A DNA stretch of 64,000 bases from Halorientalis pallida. GTDB lineage: Archaea; Halobacteriota; Halobacteria; Halobacteriales; Haloarculaceae. Under the pieces are notes generated by a model that was not told the origin of the DNA, made no database searches, and worked only from the letters and a program-made list of their open reading frames with translations. Location of the stretch: NCBI RefSeq assembly GCF_004118325.1, contig NZ_RDFA01000004.1:396767-460766 (forward strand), in the 5' to 3' direction. This document shows positions 54,086-63,541 of this stretch, in pieces; the first letter of the stretch is position 1; each line of letters starts with the position of its first letter. Both the position numbers and the translations under genes were made by a program.

Positions 54086-54520
54086 TTATATGTCTTTGCC
54101 GGCTCTTCGAAGATACAGGACTCCATGACAGGGTGCAATTCGCGATACAAATAGCGATCGCTTGTAGTTTAATAAATAAATGTCAATGTCCAGTCCGGCG
54201 TCGTTGATCCGGTTTGCCATCCAGAGAGTGCCGTCCATGCACTCGAGGACCCGTTCAGGCCGGTACTCCGCCGTAAGGTCCTCGTAATCAGAAACGTCAG
54301 TGAGGATGTAGTAATCGGGTTGGGAGGCTTCGACCGTCTCGAATTCGGACTGCCACGACGTGAGCGTGAGCTTCCGATTGACCATGGTCGTCGTCGTAAT
54401 GACGATCGGTCTGGAACCGGAGTACGTGTTTGCCGTCTCCCCCGCTTGACCAGTGTCTCAGCATCGTTAAGCGTACATATTACTTTTTCCGGCTGAACTT
54501 CATCGACGAACTCGTGATGG
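54086..54520 (-). pseudogene. Hypothetical gene, probably frameshifted
   Basis: An open frame of 99 codons ends the minus-strand gene at 54086 (QPDYYILTDVSDYEDLTAEY, then ERVLECMDGTLWMANRINDA). A neighbouring frame upstream reads HHEFVDEVQPEKVICTLNDA then ETLVKR and could be its true start, joined by a frameshift near 54430. No family was recognised. The last 30 residues look non-native. Confidence 0.4.
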
Positions 54521-55205
54521 GGGCCACTACAGTTCAACGGGTGCCATGGGGCCAGTCGGGGGATGAACCATCTGGTATTGGAGTTGAAATACTATCGTAT
54601 CAAGGTCCGTGGTGCTGTTATCCGTTGGTCAACGCCTCGAAGTGAGGCCCGACCGACCCGTCAGGATTGGCGGGCCCCTGACAGGAACACACGACAAACA
54701 TCTCAGCCGATCTCTCCAAAACCGCCTGAGTGTTGCCGTAGTGTGGGACAGGATGCCGCACCCTTCAAATGCAAGACTCCTGCCCATGCATTAGTCACGG
54801 TCGTAGAGTTACAGCACTTGTGGTCGTGACCCCACAGGCCTGTAGCGTGCATGGGACCGTGAGTGCCAATGTTGTTCTGGATAGAGGGCAACAATTCTTC
54901 ACAGAGTGGCAGGGGCGTTGATGGTCCCCAACGCCCTGCCCACATTTATTTACCACAGCAAATGTAAAACCGTTATTACTCAACGCGCTCAGCCTCAACG
55001 GGTCGGCAATCCCTGGCGGGGATACTCCGGAACCTGCTGGACTGTCAGCCAGCAGTTATTTGGAGGGAGAGGTCGTAAGAGCGCCGATTTGGTAGCGGTC
55101 ACCTCGATACCGTGGTTCCATCTGAAACTCTCCCCACTCGTCAATCGCTGATTCGTGCGACGAGAGGGCCAAACACTCAATAATCGCGTCTGCCAATAGT
55201 CAACC
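54521..55205. other. Gene-free stretch before the toxin-antitoxin pair
   Basis: No gene can be supported. A segment at about 55010-55060 (CTGGACTGTCAGCCAG core) is similar to one at 56037-56080 (CTGAACTGTCAGCCAG), so short imperfect direct copies flank the toxin-antitoxin genes. Confidence 0.45.
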
Positions 55206-55451
55206 ATGGCTACTATAGAGATCGACGACGAGATCTACGAGGCGTTGCAGATTCCAGAGGGGGAGCGGTCACAGGCGATGAAACAGGAACTCGCCGTGTC
55301 GCTGTACGCACGTGACATCCTCTCGTTCGGGAAGGCTCGTGCGTTGGCGGACCTGTCCAAGCGAGAGTTCCACGAATTACTCGGTGAGCGCGAAATCCCT
55401 CGTCATTACACGGACACGGAACTCGCCGAGGACCGCAAATATGCCCGATAG
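55206..55451 (+). CDS. UPF0175-family antitoxin
   Basis: This 81-residue protein starts MATIEIDDEIYEALQIPEGE and contains LAVSLYARDILSFGKARALA followed by ADLSKREFHELLGEREIPRH. This is the UPF0175 pattern, with an N-terminal strand-helix that dimerises and a helix-turn-helix. Proteins of this family are paired with DUF3368 PIN-type toxins and bind their own promoter. It overlaps the toxin gene by 11 bases. The upstream stretch has no clear TATA box. Confidence 0.85.
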   Translation: MATIEIDDEIYEALQIPEGERSQAMKQELAVSLYARDILSFGKARALADLSKREFHELLGEREIPRHYTDTELAEDRKYAR

Positions 55452-55932
55452 CGATCTCGTCGTTTCGGATACGTCCCCGCTTCTTAATCTCGCACTGATC
55501 GATCGGTTCGATCTCCTCGAATCACAGTTTTCCGGGATCACGATCCCCGACCAGGTTTGGGGCGAACTCACAGAGGGGGAAGACGGGTTGGAATCGCTTC
55601 GCGAACTGTGCGAGAGCGGATTCCTCACTACCGTCGAGGTCGAGCGGTCCGGTCTGTTCGTCGAAATCTTTCACGAGCTCGATCTCGGTGAAACAGCCGC
55701 GATTTGCTATGCCCTCGAGCAGGATGCTGATCTCGTCCTCTTAGATGAGAAGGACGGTGGGCGTGTCGCTCGGAGACACGGTCTGACTGTTACCGGGGTT
55801 GTCGGTGTCCTGTTGAAAGGGGCCAAGGCCGGCGATGTCGAACTGGAGCGAGAACTCGACGCTCTCCGCGAGGCTGGCTTCTGGATTTCCGACGACCTCT
55901 ATTCGGAAATCCTCGCCGAGGTAGCGGAGTAG
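55441..55932 (+). CDS. DUF3368 PIN-type toxin
   Basis: This 163-residue protein has a PIN-domain layout: LVVSDTSPLLNLALIDRFDL with the first catalytic Asp near residue 9, GETAAICYALEQDADLVLLD in the middle with the conserved Glu and Asp, and DEKDGGRVARRHGLTVTGVV with further acidic residues. It would be an RNA-cutting toxin kept inactive by the overlapping UPF0175 protein. The frame is intact. Confidence 0.86.
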   Translation: MPDSDLVVSDTSPLLNLALIDRFDLLESQFSGITIPDQVWGELTEGEDGLESLRELCESGFLTTVEVERSGLFVEIFHELDLGETAAICYALEQDADLVLLDEKDGGRVARRHGLTVTGVVGVLLKGAKAGDVELERELDALREAGFWISDDLYSEILAEVAE

Positions 55933-56227
55933 GACGAATTCGAACCGCATTAACTCGGTCGCACTGTGTCTTCTCCTCGTTCGACAGCCAGGAGCACGAG
56001 TTACTGCTCGTGGGTTGCTCGTAGCAAAATCAATGACCCTGGCGGTGCTCCAGAATTTGCTGAACTGTCAGCCAGGTGTTTGAGCGTGTAGGAGAGTCTA
56101 GGCCGACTGCTTAGAGAACTCTGAGTGGTGTGAATTGTGACTTTCTTTTATAATACGTACTATACGTCGGAAATACCGATCCACAAATGTAGCGTACTTT
56201 CTCAAACGACGAGTTAGCTAGAGGGCC

Positions 56228-56806
56228 TCAGAGTAAACCGTCCGCGACAAGGTGGCTGATGAATCCTAGCAGAAAGGTCCCGATACTACTGATGACCACC
56301 ACTTGCTCTGCGGCCCGGAGTGTTTCGTGTCCTCCGATCACGAGACTGACGAGGCCACCGACACAGAGTGCGGTGACGACGCCGGCTGGAGCACGGTGGG
56401 TAACGGTCCGGTGTGGGGGCCGAATTTTCGGGAAGAGCGTGTAACTGGCGAGAAACGCACCCCATGCCAGTGAGGCGACGACAGTCCCACTCATGAAGGT
56501 TCCGAAGCTTCCGGCGGTCTGCCCGACGAGAGCCGTCTCGATCGGTATCCGGTACCGGAACCCGACGAGAACGGTGACGGCCGCCAGCAGGAGCGGGAGG
56601 ACACGCTTCCCGTACCGATACGGAAGTGACGACGGGTGATCGAGATCGGGGAAAAGCGCTCCAGCGAGCGTGAGCGGGGCCAAGACGACGGCCGTTGCGA
56701 TCGCGCCAAGGTGGGCCACGCCGCCTACGTAGCCGACTGTCACGCCGGCGATGAGGAGCGTATGAACTGCGATCCCCATACGAAGATGCCCTATGCAATT
56801 AGTCAT
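56228..56806 (-). CDS. YdjM/DUF457-type membrane hydrolase-like protein
   Basis: This 192-residue protein has about five membrane segments. The motifs MGIAVHTLLIAGVTVGYVGG, LAGALFPDLDHPSSLPYRYG and PPHRTVTHRAPAGVVTALCV, and the ending LLGFISHLVADGLL, are the His/Asp pattern of the YdjM group, annotated as metal-dependent membrane hydrolases. Its gene lies 96 bases downstream of the membrane-protein gene of the tubulin-like group on the same strand, and may belong to that operon. The family also occurs at 6108-6743, but the two are not closely similar. Confidence 0.78.
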   Translation of the reverse strand: MTNCIGHLRMGIAVHTLLIAGVTVGYVGGVAHLGAIATAVVLAPLTLAGALFPDLDHPSSLPYRYGKRVLPLLLAAVTVLVGFRYRIPIETALVGQTAGSFGTFMSGTVVASLAWGAFLASYTLFPKIRPPHRTVTHRAPAGVVTALCVGGLVSLVIGGHETLRAAEQVVVISSIGTFLLGFISHLVADGLL

Positions 56807-56902
56807 GGCTTGGCGTCCCTGCATGTCCCCTCAACTGGTAAAATCGATGACAGGTTGGGTAGACCCAGATGTGTGCAACTTTCGGTATCCCGGTGATGGT
56901 GA

Positions 56903-57706
56903 TCACTCATCGAAGTTCAACGTCGGGACATCATCGGTGGACTCGTCTGCCGTCTCCGTGCGGAGTTTGCGGTCCGCTGGCGACCCGTCACCCCCGAGGC
57001 GTGCGAGTGCTTTGTCGATCCATCGCTGTGCACTAACACTCGTCGCCTGCTCCTTCGCAGATCGAAGGAGGCCGCGAAGTGCTGCTCTACGACGACGCCA
57101 ATAGAGGGTGGTCACACCGATAGTAACCAGCGTGGCAAAGCCGGCACCAGCACTGGCACTCACGAGCGGCGAAACGGGCGGCTTCACCGTGTAGCTTGCC
57201 TGACTGGCGTTCACGGTAGGACCGATCTTCGTAGTTTCCGAGACGACGCGTCGGGTCTGAACGAACTGCGTCTCGGTTGCGACGGTTGCGAGCGTCTCTC
57301 CAGACGGGAGAACTGCCTTTGGATACACACGGAACGAGATGGATGCCGTCTCGCCCGGCCGCAGCTGTTCGATGTCGAACGTCACCGGTTGTGATCGTCG
57401 CTGGGTAATCACCTGATCGCCACCCGTCGTCTCGGACGTACTAAGGCTCGACAGCGCGATGAAGGCATCGTCCGTAGCCCTGATCGTGACGACGGTGTTA
57501 TTGATCGCCCCGGTTCGTTCGGCTGGGGCGATGGTCACCGTCACTGAGACGGCATGTTCGCTCGTCGCATCGGTGCCGACGAACTCCTGTTCGATCGTTA
57601 CTGGCGGAGACGGCTCACTCGTCTCGGCCCCGGCCACGGGGCTGGTGACGGCAGTAACGAGCAGGAATGCCACGACCGTGAGACGAACGATTGGACGGTC
57701 AGTCAT
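56903..57706 (-). CDS. Single-pass membrane protein, partner of the tubulin-like gene
   Basis: This 267-residue protein has a signal peptide (LTVVAFLLVTAVTSPVAGAE), an outer beta domain of about 150 residues (TIAPAERTGAINNTVVTIRA and SISFRVYPKAVLPSGETLAT), a membrane helix (ASAGAGFATLVTIGVTTLYW) followed by arginines, and a cytoplasmic tail of about 60 residues. Its start overlaps the end of the tubulin-like gene by eight bases, so the two are translated together. It could link a cytoplasmic filament to the membrane, which is inference from this layout. Confidence 0.72.
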   Translation of the reverse strand: MTDRPIVRLTVVAFLLVTAVTSPVAGAETSEPSPPVTIEQEFVGTDATSEHAVSVTVTIAPAERTGAINNTVVTIRATDDAFIALSSLSTSETTGGDQVITQRRSQPVTFDIEQLRPGETASISFRVYPKAVLPSGETLATVATETQFVQTRRVVSETTKIGPTVNASQASYTVKPPVSPLVSASAGAGFATLVTIGVTTLYWRRRRAALRGLLRSAKEQATSVSAQRWIDKALARLGGDGSPADRKLRTETADESTDDVPTLNFDE

Positions 57707-60167
57707 CGCTTTCACCTCCTTCGGGCAGGGGCGTCGTCTCGACCCGGTTGTACACCGAAACGGGGTGGTCTTTCGGGAGGAGTTCGGGGTAGGCGTAACA
57801 GTCCTCGAGGTCGATTGGTTCGCCCCAAAGCGTCGCCCGGCCCTGGAACGGGGAGTCCCTGAGGTACCCGTGGTCGAAGTTATCCAGCGCGAGTCCACCA
57901 TAGACCGCTAGCAACCCGATGGCGTGGTCGTCGGTACAGAACACCGTTTCGGGTTGCTTGGCGAACTCGTCGTTCGCGACCGCCTCCGGCGCCGTGCCCG
58001 ACGGAGCGTCCGACCACACCAGGTTGCGCGTGCCCTGCGTACAGAACACGACGGGACGGCCCTGACTGGGCGAACGAGACTTCCCACGAGTTTCGAGTGA
58101 GGCCCCGATGACGCCGTCTTCGTGGTCGTACAGCGTTTCTCGCAGGCGGTCAACGACCGCCTCGCGGTCGATGATGCCTTCCTCAACGAGGGCCGCGATT
58201 CCGGGGTCGTCCGCGAACTGCTCCGCCTGGAGTTCGGCTCCTTCGGTGACGGGCAACGTGACGAACCGCCCGAGTGGGGAGTTCTGAGCGGCTTCTTTGT
58301 GACGCTCGAGGGCACGCTGTGCCGCCTCCGCCCGCTGGCTGTTCGTCTTGAGTTCGCTCTCCGTGTTCTGCTTGGCATCGGCGAGGGCCTCGCGTTGCGA
58401 TTCCAGCGTCGCGTGTGCCGCCTCGTATTCCTCTTTGATGGCGTCCGCGAGCTCCGCGAGCCTGTCCCGTTCCTCGAGCGCGCGTTCGAGTTTCGAGAGC
58501 GTCGAGCGGAGGTGGTCGAGCTGCTCCTTGATCGAGGTGTAGGTCCCCCGGTCCGTGAGCCGGCCGGTGATCCCCAGTTCGTCGAGTTCACGCGAGAGCG
58601 CCTGCACCTTCTCGTCCAGCATCGGCTCGATCGTCTCGAGGAACTGGTCTTTGGGGTCCGCCGTCGGATCGAACGAGGGGTCGTACTCCGTGATCGTCGT
58701 CTCGTTGTGTTCGACGAATTCGTCGACCAACTTGTCGAAGCGGTGAGTCTCCAACGCCGAGTCGATCTCCGCCAGGACGGCGGCCATGAACACCGTGCGC
58801 TGGACGGTGTGGCCGTCGACGTGGTCGTGGAACGTGTGCCGCCGTCGGTCTTGGAGCGTAGTTAGTTCGTCTCTAATTCCGTCGACGCGCGCGGACCGCG
58901 GGGTGATGTTTCCGGCCACCTGCTGGGCACGCTGGAACGCGGTGACCATCACGTCGGGCGCCGGGCGCTCGTCCGCCGCGACCGAGTCGACCGTTTCCAC
59001 CCGGGCCAGGCGGTCGCTCCGGACCAGCGATCTGGCGTCAAGAGCGACATCCAGTTGGTCGAGGGCCGAAGCGATCTCGTCTTTCTTGGCCCGCAGGTCG
59101 TCGGCGCGATCCATCGCAGACTGGTACTGCTGTTTCGCGTTGAGCAACCGCTCGATCTCATCCGTTGGCACCTCGAAATTGGCGCCACGGACTTCGTAGA
59201 ACGTGTCGGTCAGTTCGTTGACTTCGTTCTCGAGACCCGCGAACTGCTCCTGGTTCTTACGCATCCACTCGAGGACCAGCCGTGCGGTCGTCCGTCCGAC
59301 CCCCTCCCGGTAGGTGCGGTCTTCTGCCTCGTCCTGATCGAACCGGAGCAGGAACACCCCCGAGAAGGGGTTTTCGTCGATAATGTAGGCGCTCCGTTGA
59401 TTGTTCGTCCGATCTTTTGCGGACATGAGCGGGATCCGGAGTGGATACTCAACATCGTCGTACCTGGTGATGGCTCGGAGTTCGTCGAGGAGCGCCAGCG
59501 AGTTCGCCGGATACCGCCAGTGGACGTCGGGCGCGTCACCGCCGCCGTCGAAGTCGCTCACGGTAGCGAGACTACAGACCGCCCACTGCTCAAAGCCCGG
59601 GTGGAGCTCCTCCTCGAGTTCTTCGAGGACCTTGTCCAACAACCCAGTGACGAGTGGCGTGATACCTGATCCGGTGCCACCCCCTGCCCCGACGAGCTAG
59701 AAGACGTTAACACCCGACGGCCTGTCGATATCGGGGTCGTTCTGGAACCGTTCGACGATTTCGACGATAGTACGCCGGATCTGATCGTGGTGGCTCCCGA
59801 TTCGCTCGGGGTTGTCGAAGTGATACCGACCGACTCGCGGATTGCGTTGAGTTCCCTGGGCGCCCGTGATACTGTCAGTTTCCTTGAGGTAGTGGCTCTT
59901 GGACTTGTCGTGATCGTGGAAGCGACGATCTGGCGTTCGGAGGGAGACAGTCTCGATGTCGTCGTCGAGCCCCTCGAACTTCCCGGAGCCGGAATTGATG
60001 GCAATCATCTGCACCCGCTCCGCGATCCCTTCCCGTTCTGCGAGCGAGAGGACGGCTTCGCCCTTTTTCATCCCACCGTCACCGGCACAGACGAGGACCG
60101 TCGGCGTTTCGGTCAGCATATCTTCCGCACTGTTCTCCGGCATCGTGACCGCGTTCGTGTTCGACAT
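57699..60167 (-). pseudogene. Tubulin/FtsZ-like GTPase with long coiled-coil tail, interrupted by an amber codon
   Basis: The 823-codon frame starts MSNTNAVTMPENSAEDMLTE at 60167. Residues 24-36 (VLVCAGDGGMKKG) take the place of the first GTP-binding loop. A TAG at 59697-59699 (codon 157) follows GVNVF, and directly after it the frame reads LVGAGGGTGSGITPLVTGLL, the tubulin/FtsZ signature loop. The rest includes a coiled-coil region (about residues 310-340 and 530-590) and a C-terminal globular part. The layout recalls the FtsZ-like families (FtsZl, Tubulin_2) linked to membrane remodelling. No start codon follows the stop before the loop, so an intact GTPase cannot be made without readthrough. 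Confidence 0.82.
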
Positions 60168-60341
60168 GGTTGGCAGTGAGGACACGGTCGTGCATGGCCC
60201 GTGTGCCCTGCGCCCCGTCGTCCTCACATCCAACTATGGAGAGTATATATCAATAAAGCAAAAATTTTTCGAGCAGTCGGAGGACTTCTGAATCCCGGAG
60301 GGGTTCTATCAGTAGGAACGCCGTTACTTCTAAATAGGAGG

Positions 60342-60833
60342 TCAGAATGGAGAGGACGGCATGAAGCCTGGGTTGCGTGAGATCGCGGTTTCGATTTCTT
60401 CGGGATCGCCTGCAGCGTCCGGAAGAAGCCTCGTGAACTGCGTCCAAGAGAGTAACCAGGCGGACGGGTTTTCGTCGGTCAACATCTCGGGGCTCGCCAA
60501 GTAGACCGCGTGGGTGCCTTCCACTTCGAAGCGTTCGAGAAGTCGATCCGGGAGCTTCGCGGGTGCCCGGATGTACGTATGCTCGCCGGTCGGGTTCTCG
60601 ACGTCGTTCCAGTCGGCGTACTCGTACGGTGTCTTTCGTGCTGGTTGTTGCGAAATAAATACGGACCCCGAGTCGGGGTCGTAATTCCAGTGAACGATAA
60701 CGTCTTCTTCGAACCCAACGATGTACTCCTGTGCCAGTGGTGGGAGGCGAAGCCTCCTATCAGTCAGAATCTCGCGTGGTTCCTGCAGCGGCCACGCTTC
60801 GTCGAATTCTCCGGGTGTCGTTTTTGACGGCAC
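60342..60833 (-). CDS. Hypothetical protein upstream of the tubulin-like gene
   Basis: This protein of about 163 residues starts at GTG 60833 (VPSKTTPGEFDEAWPLQEPR) or at TTG 60863. It contains EYIVGFEEDVIVHWNYDPDS and TYIRAPAKLPDRLLERFEVE, then LLSWTQFTRLLPDAAGDPEE. It has no membrane segment. It lies on the same strand 174 bases before the tubulin-like gene and may be its regulator or adaptor. The family was not recognised. Confidence 0.6.
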   Translation of the reverse strand: MPSKTTPGEFDEAWPLQEPREILTDRRLRLPPLAQEYIVGFEEDVIVHWNYDPDSGSVFISQQPARKTPYEYADWNDVENPTGEHTYIRAPAKLPDRLLERFEVEGTHAVYLASPEMLTDENPSAWLLSWTQFTRLLPDAAGDPEEIETAISRNPGFMPSSPF

Positions 60834-60960
60834 GGTTATTATGTACGTTATATTCTCGAACAAGTCATAATAAATCTAGGCTACGCCCGGCGAATTGCTC
60901 CGGCGACATAATCCTCTACGGAATCAGTTAATTCATCCATCGATAGTTATCCACCTGTGG

Positions 60961-61707
60961 GGCACTGTCTAGTTGAGATGGAGTTTGAGAAGTGAGCAGG
61001 TCGTAGTGAGTGGTGTCCATGGCACTCAGAGACCTGCTCAGAGAGAACTTAGATATCGACAAGCAAGACATTTGGGAGAACGAGCGCACGCCGACACCCG
61101 TGCGCTGTTTCGCGGTTCGACTTCACTCGATAGGGCTGTCACTCCGTGAAGTCGAGGGTGTCTTGGCTTGGTTGGGTGTCGATTGCTGCTTTCAGGCGGT
61201 CTGGAACTGGAAGGAGAAATTAGCCGAGACGCAAAGCGACCCGCCGACGGTGGAGCCGTCGCGGGTCGCGGTCGACGAGAAACAGATCGAAATTGACGGT
61301 GAGAAGAAATGGCTCTACGCCGCGATCGACACAGACTCGAAACTCCTTCTAGAGGTGGATGTCTACAGCCGCCGCGGGACAGACCCCGCGGCGGCGTTCC
61401 TGCATCGGCTCACCGAGAAACATGATGTTGCCGACACGGAGTTTCTCGTCGATGCTGGTGGCTACCTGACTGCCCTCGCTCGTCACGAGTTGAGCGGTCA
61501 CCTCGACTATGAAGACCGGAACCATATTGAAAAGTGGTTCCAGACCGTCACTATGCGAATCGACCGCTTTTATACGTTTTGGCGGAGCAGTCAATCGAGC
61601 GCTAAGCGGTGGCTGCGGCGGTTCAGACACTACTACAACCGACATCGGCCCAGTCAAGCGTTAGATAGCCGCACGCCCGCCGAGGAGGTGCTGAACTAGA
61701 CAGTGCC
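60961..61707 (+). mobile_element. Complete IS6-type insertion sequence
   Basis: The element has terminal inverted repeats GGCACTGTCTAGTT (60961-60974) and AACTAGACAGTGCC (61694-61707), a perfect 14-base match. The eight bases on the left (ACCTGTGG) and on the right (GTATGATC) differ, so no target-site duplication is seen. That is common for IS6 elements after cointegrate resolution or recombination between copies. Confidence 0.88.
61019..61699 (+). CDS. IS6-family transposase
   Basis: This 226-residue DDE transposase starts MALRDLLRENLDIDKQDIWE. The segment FAVRLHSIGLSLREVEGVLA is the helix-turn-helix, and the catalytic residues lie in VAVDEKQIEIDGEKKWLYAA (Asp), EFLVDAGGYLTALARHELSG (Asp) and DRNHIEKWFQTVTMRIDRFY (Glu). 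The end WLRRFRHYYNRHRPSQALDS is typical of haloarchaeal IS6 members of the ISH14/ISH15 kind. The frame is intact, so the element may be active. Confidence 0.93.
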   Translation: MALRDLLRENLDIDKQDIWENERTPTPVRCFAVRLHSIGLSLREVEGVLAWLGVDCCFQAVWNWKEKLAETQSDPPTVEPSRVAVDEKQIEIDGEKKWLYAAIDTDSKLLLEVDVYSRRGTDPAAAFLHRLTEKHDVADTEFLVDAGGYLTALARHELSGHLDYEDRNHIEKWFQTVTMRIDRFYTFWRSSQSSAKRWLRRFRHYYNRHRPSQALDSRTPAEEVLN

Positions 61708-62128
61708 GTATGATCTGAGTTACTCGACATGATGTTTATTGTCTGATTATATGATTAGAGGCGCGTAGACACGCGACTGGTTACGTATGATTTGCGGGTG
61801 CGCGTCTCCGAAGCTTCACCCATGATGTCGGTCCCTTGATCCAGATGTGCTAAATCGCGGTTGTCGCACCGCTTAACGCCTGTTTTTATTCTCTGCGCAG
61901 GATGGGTGTACGAACGTATGATACGGCCAGCGTTCATTCTCGGGATGTTCAGTTCCCCGATCGTCGACGTTGTCGCGGTAGCGGTCCTCTACATCCAGAA
62001 GCGGCCCGACACAGGTCGGGGCCGGAATGGGTCATCGCTCCGCCAGCATTAATAGCATCGGTAAGATGCCAGCCAGGGACAGTCTGGCCAGTGTGCGGGG
62101 CGAAATGCCTGCCCGGCAGCGTTACTGC
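61708..62128. other. Gene-free stretch between the IS element and the leader C palindrome
   Basis: Only short frames are seen, none convincing. One of 44 codons (starting MIRPAFILGMFSSPIVDVVA near 61918) has a hydrophobic core, but no further support. Confidence 0.4.
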
Positions 62129-62169
62129 TTAACCAACACGACCACTAATCCCTGCCGCGTGTTGGTTAA
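62129..62169. repeat. Perfect inverted repeat beside CRISPR leader C
   Basis: TTAACCAACACG at 62129-62140 and CGTGTTGGTTAA at 62158-62169 are perfect 12-base arms with a 17-base loop. Related copies lie beside leader A (37537) and at 47831. It could bind a dimeric protein or form a cruciform. Confidence 0.7.
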
Positions 62170-62383
62170 CCGGTGCCAGTTGGCCGACTCCATCCCCACT
62201 CGTCGCAGTATTTTGGACACGATCACCGCGCCACCCACGCAGCTGCCAGCCACAGCAGACACAGTTCGCAGTAGCTGGCTGTGCGTCATCGACCTCTCGG
62301 GGGTACAGGGGCTATTGACGGTCGACGGAAATCTTCATCCCGACTGCGCGGCTGCAAGTCCCATAATGGCTGTTTCAGCCATA
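62170..62383 (+). promoter_or_regulatory. CRISPR leader C
   Basis: This stretch is similar over its full length to leader A (37578-37794) and shares the GGGGCTATTGACGGTCGAC block with leader B. It ends at the first, intact repeat of array C. Confidence 0.7.
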
Positions 62384-63334
62384 GTTTCAGATGGACCCTT
62401 GGGCGGCTGAAACTTGTCGTCGGCCAGCGGCGGATCACCGTCGCGCAGGGTTTCAGATGGACCCTTGGGCGGCTGAAACTGCGAGAGCGTGCGCTGAGCC
62501 TCGCGTGAGACCGGTTTCAAATGGACCCCTGGACGGTTGAATTCCGTCGACGATCAGGTAATGCTCGGCCTCGCCCGTTTCAGACAGGCCCCGAAGCCCA
62601 TCAAGCTGGATACACACCAGTGTCGGCCACCGACGCCAGATTAACGAGCTTGTGGCCGACAGAAACCCTCATACCAGCCGCGTGTGTATAGAACCACTAG
62701 TGGCCGTGTCGGCCATGATTTCAGATGGTCTCTGGACGGTTGCAGTCGCATGACCTGGCAATAGGGTCTCGCCACCATCCCTACCCGTCAGTTTCAGCTG
62801 GACTTGTGAGCGGTTGCAGACTTGCGACGGCTGGCACCAAACTGGTGTGTCGCCGTTTCAGTTGGATGCCGGAGCAAGTGTGGGCAACAGTGACGGAAAC
62901 GCCACTTGACAGCACAGCAGTTACAGACGGCACCCAGAGCAGTTGCAGTACCATTCTATGAAAGGACGTCGCGAGTCCTCAGTTGCAGACGGCTCCTTGG
63001 GCGGTTGAAGCGAGGATACGGCTTTCTGCAAAGCCTACGAAGACCATGTTTCAGACGGAGCCGTGATCCATTGAACCTCCCGGCATGCCGTGTTGCCCGC
63101 CAGATACGACAGCTTCAGATGTATCCTTGTGTCTTGAAGCTCCGGTCATCGCCTAGTCGTGGATACGCGCATGGGATTCAAATGGGCATTGAGCGGTTGA
63201 GGCATGACCTACAGATCCGTCGTGTTAGTCTTCTTGCGAGGTACAGACGGACCCTTAGGCGGGTTGAATCCCGTTGCCGGCCACCCGGACGAACCAGAGG
63301 ACCGGTTACAGACGGACCTTTGAGGGGTTACGCC
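62384..63334 (+). CRISPR. CRISPR array C, mostly degenerate
   Basis: About 14 repeats lie near 62384, 62450, 62514, 62577, 62718, 62791, 62855, 62920, 62982, 63048, 63112, 63175, 63241 and 63305. The first two are identical (GTTTCAGATGGACCCTTGGG plus CGGCTGAAAC) and palindromic at their ends; the rest are altered. The last two are of the array B type (ACAGACGG). Spacers after 62543, 62820, 62884, 62949 and 63011 match array A spacers in order. Two repeat-spacer units present in A near 38519-38619 are absent here, as after recombination between repeats. Confidence 0.88.
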
Positions 63335-63541
63335 ACTTGCCGGTATTGGTGGTAGGTTACTGCAAAGACCGACACGAATAGTTGTCAATACAGAACCCAG
63401 CTGCGTGCCCGCCCACAGCGCCCACGCACGGGCGTTACCACGCCCGCCTGGACCCGCGGGCAAGCACACGCCCACAGTATGGCACGCCGGCAGGCGGCCA
63501 CGCACGGATCCGTACACGGCGGCCGTGCCCGTCGCCGCACA

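Noticed and set aside
62129..62169. The palindrome as part of a replication origin.
   Set aside because: No Orc1/Cdc6 or Rep gene is in the window and the motif does not look like the known haloarchaeal origin boxes.
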